Shown piece by piece: positions 8,588 to 14,029 of a stretch of 34,833 nt of DNA. The stretch lies in the NCBI GenBank assembly GCA_041398225.1, contig JAWKVD010000029.1:1-34833 (forward strand). Reading direction: 5' to 3'. The stretch comes from JAWKVD01 sp041398225 (lineage in GTDB: Bacteria > Pseudomonadota > Alphaproteobacteria > Caulobacterales > Hyphomonadaceae). Position 1 is the first letter of the stretch; the number at the start of each line of letters is the position of its first letter. The notes under the pieces are model-generated. The model was not told the origin of the DNA. It was given only the letters and a program-made list of their open reading frames with translations, and did not search any database. A program made the position numbers and the translations under genes.

Positions 8588-8985
8588 CCCCCTTCGCCCC
8601 CGCGAAGGCGCCCGCACGACCCAGTGCGATGCGCCCCGAAAACGAGGTCAGCTAAAAGCGCCGAACGGCCCAAGTCCACGAAAAACCACCCCGCCCAAGT
8701 CCATTCCGACTAAATTGTGGCGCGAAGAACACAATTGGTGCAGCGTATGTTCCAGATGGGCTTCAACTGCGTCGCCCTGCAGGATGCGGGGCGAGTGCAA
8801 AATGGTGAATCTTCGCCGTATGCGTGCGCAATGCGTAGGTACAGGCGCGTTCACCAATTCGCTGTTCAGGGGGCCTCGTATTGCGCGCGCGCAGCGTGCT
8901 AGAATGGATTCTTGCCAACGCTGGCGGACCATAACAAAAACAGAGCGTTGGGTCAGTCGTACTTGAGGGGCTCTAGCCTTACTTC
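8588..8985. other. Intergenic region without a recognisable gene
   Basis: No convincing coding region or known RNA gene is seen in these 398 bases. Two more stem-loops follow the terminator: CCTTCGC-CCCC-GCGAAGG (8591-8608) and GGCGC..CGCAC-N6-GTGCG..GCGCC (8607-8635). An 11-base direct repeat, GCCCAAGTCCA, occurs at 8668-8678 and 8693-8703. Upstream of the tipF-like gene there is an 8-bp inverted repeat, CCAACGCT (8915-8922) with AGCGTTGG (8944-8951). The promoter of the tipF-like gene should lie here, but I cannot place it. Small frames on both strands look random. Confidence 0.5.
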
Positions 8986-10230
8986 ATGCCTGTCGTCGCA
9001 CACATAATGCTGGCGCTCGTCTACCTCACCGGGGCTGTCCTCGGTGCGGTGATGCTGAACCGCAATCTGGGGATGGACCAGGTGACCTCCGCCTTGATCG
9101 GCGGCGTCGGCGCCCTGACCCTGCTTCAGCTGCACAGTCTGCTGGCTCGCCTTGGCGGGTCGAAGGACACGGGCGCAAAGCTGCACGAACTGAAGTCCGA
9201 GGTCCGCAAGCTGACCTCGCGCGTGGTGCAGGCCGAAGAGCACGCCGAAGCGTTGAAGGAGTCCTTCGAGAAGGAAGTCGCCGCCCGGCGTGAAACCATC
9301 GTCAACGAGATGCGCGGTCTCGAGGACATGATCACGCGGCTCGGCAAGAGTTTCGAGAACCGTCTGCAGGTCGTGCGTTCGCAGAACACCGATCATACGC
9401 TGGACTCGAACGGCGCGCTGGACGCGGTGAAAGACGCGCTGCGGGAAAACCGCGTCGATCTCCATCTGCAGCCGGTCGTGAATCTGCCGCAGCGCAGGGT
9501 CTGCTTCTACGAGGGTTTCACGCGCCTGCGTCGGGCCGACGGCAAGCTGATCATGCCGAGCGAGTTTCTGGTCGCCGCCGAGCGGGCGAACCTGCTGGGC
9601 GTGATCGACAACATGCTGCTGTTCCGGTGCGTTCAGATCGTGCGCCGGCTGTCCGAACGCGATCGCCATATCGGCGTGTTCTGCAACGTCGCGCTGTCCT
9701 CGCTCGAGGACGAGAACTTCTTTCCGTCCTTCTACGAGTTCATGCGCGAGAACAGGGATCTCGCGGGCTCGATGATCTTCGAGTTCGGCGTGAAGGCGTT
9801 CAAGGCGCGGTCCGAGCTTGCGGCGCGCAATATGGGTCGGCTGCGCGATCTCGGGTTCAAGTTCTCGCTGGACAAGGGCGACGGGCTCGTTCTGAACCTG
9901 CCTGAACTCCAGGACGCGGGCGTGCGCTACGTGAAAATCAACGGCGATCGTCTGCTTGATGAACTCACGCCCGGCGGCGAGCGTCCGGTCTCCTCGATCA
10001 CGCGCGACATCGCGCCGGAGGATGTGCCGGCGGTGTTCAACCGCTACGGCGTCGACCTGATCGCCGAGAAGGTCGAAAGCGAGAAGTCGGTGATCGAACT
10101 GCTCGAGTTCGATATTCCGTTCGGCCAGGGCCACGTCTTCGGCGCGCCGCGCCCGATCAAGGGATCGCTGCGCGAGGAAACCGCACCGCCGGCTGACTTC
10201 ATTATGCGGGTCGGCGCCAGCGCGATGTAG
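8986..10230 (+). CDS. tipF: TipF-like protein: two TM helices, coiled coil, degenerate EAL domain
   Basis: A 414-residue membrane protein. Two hydrophobic helices (about 5-25 and 33-55) precede a long heptad-rich coiled coil (63-127) and a C-terminal EAL domain (about 145-400). The EAL motif reads E176-G-F, and the DDFG loop is replaced by LDKGDG. Some phosphodiesterase residues remain (the Glu in IFEF, the Lys in VKING, AEKVE), so it is probably a c-di-GMP receptor rather than an active phosphodiesterase. This layout matches Caulobacter TipF, which binds c-di-GMP and is needed for flagellum assembly. The location near cheY and cheZ agrees. A GAGGGG sits about 15 bases upstream of the first in-frame ATG after a stop, so the ribosome binding site is not ideal. 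Orthology is inferred from architecture. Confidence 0.82.
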   Translation: MPVVAHIMLALVYLTGAVLGAVMLNRNLGMDQVTSALIGGVGALTLLQLHSLLARLGGSKDTGAKLHELKSEVRKLTSRVVQAEEHAEALKESFEKEVAARRETIVNEMRGLEDMITRLGKSFENRLQVVRSQNTDHTLDSNGALDAVKDALRENRVDLHLQPVVNLPQRRVCFYEGFTRLRRADGKLIMPSEFLVAAERANLLGVIDNMLLFRCVQIVRRLSERDRHIGVFCNVALSSLEDENFFPSFYEFMRENRDLAGSMIFEFGVKAFKARSELAARNMGRLRDLGFKFSLDKGDGLVLNLPELQDAGVRYVKINGDRLLDELTPGGERPVSSITRDIAPEDVPAVFNRYGVDLIAEKVESEKSVIELLEFDIPFGQGHVFGAPRPIKGSLREETAPPADFIMRVGASAM

Positions 10231-10248
10231 CGCCGCGGATTGTCCAGC

Positions 10249-11118
10249 ATGACCTCATCACCGCAGCTTTTGTCGCCCGGCCTGTCCATTGTCGCGAGCG
10301 CCTATGACGGCATCCTTTCGGATGTCTGGGGCGTGATCCACAATGGCCGTGAGGCGTTCGGGCCGGCCTGCGAGGCGCTGCAGCGGTTTCGGCGCGAGCG
10401 TGGACCGGTAATCCTGATCACCAACGCGCCGGTGGCGAAGGCGCGCGTGACGGCGGTGTTCGACCGCGTCGGCGTTCCACATGACTGCTATGACGACGTG
10501 ATCTCTTCGGGCGATGCGACGCGCGACGTTTTGAGAAAAAGCGCGCCGGGGCCGGTTTATCCGATCGGCCTGCCGAACGACACGTCGCTCTACGACGGTC
10601 TGGATCTGGAGCTGACCTCCGATCCATCGCGTGCGCGGCTGATCTGCTGCACCAGCCTCCGCAACTATCCCGACGGACATCCCGATGAATACGCGGACGA
10701 GCTTCGCGGTCTTCGCCAGCACGGCATTCCGATGGTCTGCGCGAATCCCGACGTCGTTTTCCGGCACGGCGACAAGCTGATCTGGTCCGCCGGGTCGCTG
10801 GCGAAAGCCTATGAGGAGATGGGCGGCACGGTTATCGCGCCCGGCAAGCCCGGCTCGCCGATCTATGATCTTTCGCTGCGGAGGCTGAACGAGGCGGCTG
10901 GCCGGAACGTCGACCGGACGCGCATCCTTGCGGTCGGCGACGGTCCGTCGACGGACATACGCGGCGCGAACGATCACGCGCTCGATGCGCTGTTCATCGG
11001 CGACGGCATACATGGCGGAGAATTCGGCGCGGGCGTCGACTTCCTAGCCGAGGCGTCGTCGCTGCTTGTGCGCGAAGGCGTGGTCAGCCGCTATGTGATG
11101 CCGTCGCTGAACTGGTAG
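10249..11118 (+). CDS. HAD superfamily subfamily IIA hydrolase, TIGR01459-type
   Basis: A 289-residue HAD phosphatase-like protein. The nucleophile motif is in ILSDVWGVIHNG (Asp25), with Trp-Gly in place of the usual Asp-Gly, as in the alphaproteobacterial TIGR01459 family. ILITNAP supplies motif II (Thr). GKPGSPIYD supplies the lysine, and AVGDGPSTDIRGA the acidic motif IV. A NagD-like C2 cap lies between. The substrate of the family is unknown. The gene follows the tipF-like gene by 18 bases and may be co-transcribed. An in-frame TTG three codons upstream (10240) is a possible alternative start; neither has a clear ribosome binding site. Confidence 0.87.
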   Translation: MTSSPQLLSPGLSIVASAYDGILSDVWGVIHNGREAFGPACEALQRFRRERGPVILITNAPVAKARVTAVFDRVGVPHDCYDDVISSGDATRDVLRKSAPGPVYPIGLPNDTSLYDGLDLELTSDPSRARLICCTSLRNYPDGHPDEYADELRGLRQHGIPMVCANPDVVFRHGDKLIWSAGSLAKAYEEMGGTVIAPGKPGSPIYDLSLRRLNEAAGRNVDRTRILAVGDGPSTDIRGANDHALDALFIGDGIHGGEFGAGVDFLAEASSLLVREGVVSRYVMPSLNW

Positions 11119-11124
11119 GCTTGG

Positions 11125-11139
11125 CGGTCGAAACGACCG
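11125..11139. terminator. Short hairpin between convergent HAD and cheZ genes
   Basis: CGGTCG-AAA-CGACCG gives a perfect 6-bp stem with a three-base loop, 6 bases after the HAD stop codon in the 65-base gap between convergent genes. There is no T-run, so termination is plausible but weak on sequence alone. Confidence 0.35.
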
Positions 11140-11183
11140 TTCATCGCCCGGGCTCAAGAAATGGCGGCCTCAGGGGCCCCGAC

Positions 11184-11858
11184 TCAGGGGAAGAGGGCGT
11201 CGATGTCTTCCTGAGAGGCCTGCGCTTCGCCGTCGAACATGCTGTCGATCGCCGACTGGTCGACTTCCGGGCCGTCCACCGCAGGACCATTGAGCAGAAG
11301 TTCGCGCCGGCGCTTCTCGTCGTCGCTTTCCTGAACTTCAGCATCGCGGACGCCGAGCGCATCGGCGAAGTTGGCGACGCGTTCCTCGATGTGACGCAGG
11401 GTCGAAATCACCTTGTTCACGCGCTGGCCGGTCAGGTCCTGGAAGGAGCATGATTCGATGATGCGCATCATCGCCTCGTCGACCTGCTGCTTGTAGGCGG
11501 GCAGGTCCTGCGCCTCGTGGGCCATCAGGGTTTCGGCTTCGGTCATGATGGCGTTGGTCGCGCGTTCGGTGTCGCGGACGACCGCATCCAGCTCGATCGA
11601 GGCGCCGGGAATGCGCTGCTGGCGAATGTCGTTGGGCTGAAGCTCGGCGATCTCGTCGCGGGCCTTGCGGATGAATTCCCCAATATACTGGAACTCATGC
11701 ACGATTGAGCGGTCCAGCGACCCAAAGAAGGCGTGCATGGCTTCCGCCATTTCGTGCGAGAGGTCGAGGACCTCCACGAGCGGTCGTTCTTTCACGCTCG
11801 TCTGCTTGAGCGTTTCGATCGCGTTTCGGACCTTAATGGCCGCTTCCGATGCTGACAT
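11184..11858 (-). CDS. cheZ: CheZ-like chemotaxis phosphatase of CheY-P
   Basis: A 224-residue, largely helical cytoplasmic protein. ESCSFQDLTGQRVNKV (about 135-150) is the CheZ active-site helix; Asp141 and Gln145 correspond to the residues that position water and Mg for dephosphorylating CheY-P. A charged flexible linker leads to the C-terminal tail SQEDIDALFP. That tail resembles the CheY-binding peptide at the FliM N terminus (SQxEIDALL) and serves the role of the C-terminal CheY tether in enteric CheZ. cheY lies 53 bases upstream on the same strand, so enzyme and substrate are encoded together. CheZ terminates the motor-switching signal, which fits the neighbouring flagellar tipF-like gene. 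Confidence 0.88.
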   Translation of the reverse strand: MSASEAAIKVRNAIETLKQTSVKERPLVEVLDLSHEMAEAMHAFFGSLDRSIVHEFQYIGEFIRKARDEIAELQPNDIRQQRIPGASIELDAVVRDTERATNAIMTEAETLMAHEAQDLPAYKQQVDEAMMRIIESCSFQDLTGQRVNKVISTLRHIEERVANFADALGVRDAEVQESDDEKRRRELLLNGPAVDGPEVDQSAIDSMFDGEAQASQEDIDALFP

Positions 11859-11911
11859 ACGTCCCTCCGTCGATTCAGGCTATGGCGCTTCTTGGGAGCG
11901 CCTGGGGCGGA

Positions 11912-12298
11912 TCAGAAGTCGCCCAGAACCGCGGTTAGTTTGGTCTTCAGGGTGGCGGCGTTGAACGGTTTCACGATGTAGTTGTTCACGCCGGCTTTCT
12001 TGGCCGCGATGACGTTTTCGGTCTTCGATTCGGCGGTGACCATGATGAATGGGGTGGCCTTGAGTCCGTCATCATTGCGAACCTCTCGCAGAAGTTCGTA
12101 TCCGGTCATCGGCTCCATATTCCAGTCGGAAATGACCAGTCCGTACTTGGCGTTGCGCATTTTATCGAGCGCGGCCTTGCCGTCGCTGGCTTCATCGATA
12201 TTGCTGAAACCAAGTTGATTCAGCAGGTTACGAATGATCCGGATCATGGTCTTGTAGTCGTCAACCACAAGCACGGGCATGGAAAGATCAACGGCCAT
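11912..12298 (-). CDS. cheY: CheY-family single-domain response regulator
   Basis: A 128-residue stand-alone receiver domain with no output domain. The acidic pocket is Asp13/Asp14, and the phospho-acceptor Asp58 lies in LVISDWNMEPMTGYELL. The switch Thr88 (IMVTAE) and Lys110 (IVKPF) are present. The DWNMEPMTG form, with Glu where enteric CheY has Pro, is common in alphaproteobacterial CheY paralogues. The start at 12298 is chosen because a GGAG ribosome binding site lies upstream and the longer frame adds unrelated sequence. It is expected to bind the flagellar switch when phosphorylated and to be reset by the adjacent CheZ. No cheA or receptor gene is in the window. Confidence 0.93.
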   Translation of the reverse strand: MAVDLSMPVLVVDDYKTMIRIIRNLLNQLGFSNIDEASDGKAALDKMRNAKYGLVISDWNMEPMTGYELLREVRNDDGLKATPFIMVTAESKTENVIAAKKAGVNNYIVKPFNAATLKTKLTAVLGDF

Positions 12299-12393
12299 AG
12301 TCAGGGCTCCGGAAGGCGTTACGCCAGTTGGATAGTTGAGGCACGCTAGCCCAACAGGCCAAATATTTGATGAACGGGAAGGGTAATTTCCTT

Positions 12394-12423
12394 TATGGGG
12401 GTTGCCGTTATGGGGATTGCCGT
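12394..12423. repeat. Tandem 15-bp near-repeat between cheY and maoC
   Basis: TATGGGGGTTGCCGT (12394-12408) is followed directly by TATGGGGATTGCCGT (12409-12423), differing at one base. It sits in the 166-base divergent region shared by cheY and the MaoC-like gene. It could be a pair of binding sites or a simple slippage duplication. Confidence 0.55.
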
Positions 12424-12464
12424 GGCGTAGGCGTCGGCAGGGCCGGCGATTTGAAGAGGCGAAT

Positions 12465-12893
12465 ATGAAACAGGGTAAGACGTTCGAGGAGCTGGCGATC
12501 GGGATGACCGTCTCCATCGAGCACTCGGTGTCCGAGCAGGATGTGAAGGATTTCGCGCGTGTTTCGGGCGACCACAATCCGCTGCACCTCGACGAAGAGT
12601 ACGCCAAGACCACGATCTTCGGCGGCCGGATCGCGCACGGCGCGCTCGCGGCGTCTTATATCTCGGCCATTCTCGGCAACGATCTGCCGGGCCCCGGAAC
12701 GATCTTCACCGACCTTGAGCTCAGCTTCCGCCGTCCGGTTCGAATCGGCGACACGGTCATCGCGACCGCGGAGGTCATCGAGATGATTCCCCGCGGCAAC
12801 CGCGTTACGCTCGATGTGAAATGCGAGGTCGGCGGCAAGGTCGTCGTGAAGGGCAAGGCGCGGGTCATGGTGCCCAGCGGCAAGACTGACTGA
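12465..12893 (+). CDS. MaoC-like (R)-specific enoyl-CoA hydratase
   Basis: A 142-residue single hotdog-domain protein. The hydratase 2 motif is seen in DFARVSGDHNPLHLDEEYA: the catalytic pair Asp36 and His41 with Asn38-Pro39 between. It is followed by FGGRIAHGAL, the second conserved MaoC block. Family members add water to trans-2-enoyl-CoA to give (R)-3-hydroxyacyl-CoA, often for polyhydroxyalkanoate or fatty acid metabolism. The start at 12465 follows a GAGG ribosome binding site; the longer frame would read through the tandem repeat. ribF begins 5 bases after its stop, so they share a transcript although the functions seem unrelated. Confidence 0.88.
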   Translation: MKQGKTFEELAIGMTVSIEHSVSEQDVKDFARVSGDHNPLHLDEEYAKTTIFGGRIAHGALAASYISAILGNDLPGPGTIFTDLELSFRRPVRIGDTVIATAEVIEMIPRGNRVTLDVKCEVGGKVVVKGKARVMVPSGKTD

Positions 12894-12898
12894 ACGCA

Positions 12899-13852
12899 AT
12901 GCGCTTTGTTCACCTGCCTGGCGAAGAAGCCGGAGGCGCCCAGCAGCGGGGCGTCGCCGTCGCGCTGGGCAATTTCGACGGATTGCACGCCGGGCATCGC
13001 GCCGTTCTGAGCGCGGCGCGCAAGGAGGCCGAGGCCCGGTCGCTTGGCTTCGCCGTGGCGACGTTCGAGCCCGCCCCGCGTCGGTATTTCCAGCCCGACG
13101 CGCCGCCGTTCCGCATTCTGACCGCGCATCGCCGCGCGCAGGTGCTGGAGCAGCTCGGCGTCAACACCTGTTTCATCCTGCAGTTCGACGCCGGCATCGC
13201 CACAATGTCGGATGAGGCGTTTGTGGAGACCTGTCTGCATCAGGGCATGGGCGCGAAAGTGGTTTGCGTCGGCGACAATTTCCGGTTCGGACGCGGGCGG
13301 ATGGGCGACATCGACAGCCTGCGCCGGCTAGGCGGCGAACGCGGCATGGATCTCGTCGTGCAGGAGACGGTCGTTTCGGGCGGCGAGCGCGTTTCCTCGA
13401 CCCGGGTGCGAACGGCGATCGAGGCGGGCGACATGGCGACCGTGCGCGAAGCGTTGACCGACGTGTGGGTGGTCGACGCCGTCGTCGAGCACGGCAACAA
13501 GCGCGGGCGCACGTTTGGGTTCCCGACAGCCAACCTGCGTCTCGGCGAGATCATCCATCCTGCTTTCGGGGTCTACGCCCTCTGGGCGCGGATCGAGGGC
13601 GAAAGCGACTGGCGGCCCGCCGTGGCCAATTTCGGCCGGACGCCGACCACCGGACTGCGCGATCCGCTGCTGGAGGTTATGATCTTCGATTTCGACCGCG
13701 ACATCTATGGCGCCCGGCTCCAGGCTGGCTTGGTCCAGTTCCTTCGTCCGGAGCTGCATTTCGACAGCATCGAGGCAATGATCGCCCAGATGGGGAGGGA
13801 TGTGGAGCAGGCGAAGGCGGTTCTGGCGAGCGCCGCCAAACCCGGAGCCTGA
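12899..13852 (+). CDS. ribF: Bifunctional riboflavin kinase/FAD synthetase RibF
   Basis: A 317-residue cytosolic enzyme that phosphorylates riboflavin to FMN and then adenylylates FMN to FAD. The N-terminal FMN adenylyltransferase domain has ALGNFDGLHAGH (about 22-33), the HxGH nucleotide-binding motif, and later VGDNFRFGRGR. SSTRVRTAIEAGD marks the end of that domain. The C-terminal riboflavin kinase domain has RGRTFGFPTANL (about 201-212), the GxPTAN signature, and the NFGRTPT segment. The length is normal. It lies in a run maoC-ribF-ileS-lspA on the plus strand; 177 bases separate it from ileS. Confidence 0.96.
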   Translation: MRFVHLPGEEAGGAQQRGVAVALGNFDGLHAGHRAVLSAARKEAEARSLGFAVATFEPAPRRYFQPDAPPFRILTAHRRAQVLEQLGVNTCFILQFDAGIATMSDEAFVETCLHQGMGAKVVCVGDNFRFGRGRMGDIDSLRRLGGERGMDLVVQETVVSGGERVSSTRVRTAIEAGDMATVREALTDVWVVDAVVEHGNKRGRTFGFPTANLRLGEIIHPAFGVYALWARIEGESDWRPAVANFGRTPTTGLRDPLLEVMIFDFDRDIYGARLQAGLVQFLRPELHFDSIEAMIAQMGRDVEQAKAVLASAAKPGA

Positions 13853-14029
13853 CGGGGCGAAACGCGCGCTTGGCAGCGCCCCCTCATGCCTGTTATGTGC
13901 GCCGCATGACCTTCTACGGCCGGATACTCATTCGAATTACTCCGCCGGTGCGCGCAGGATAGGTGCGTGCGCCGGAGCGGCTTGTCCGCCAGTAGTTCCA
14001 ACCCAGCGATCAATTCCGGCGACACGACG

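Noticed and set aside
8648..8932. 94-codon minus-strand frame in the intergenic region before tipF
   Set aside because: No ribosome binding site, no domain or signal, and a composition like random sequence; the segment is treated as non-coding.
8715..8966. 83-codon plus-strand frame in the same intergenic region
   Set aside because: Cys, Arg and Trp-rich random-looking product with no recognisable start context.
8953..10134. 393-codon minus-strand frame antisense to the tipF-like gene
   Set aside because: His, Arg, Val and Asp-rich shadow; the plus strand has transmembrane, coiled-coil and EAL-domain features.
13853..14029. T-box or other riboswitch upstream of ileS
   Set aside because: No T-box motif or specifier structure is visible, and T-boxes are not expected in alphaproteobacteria.
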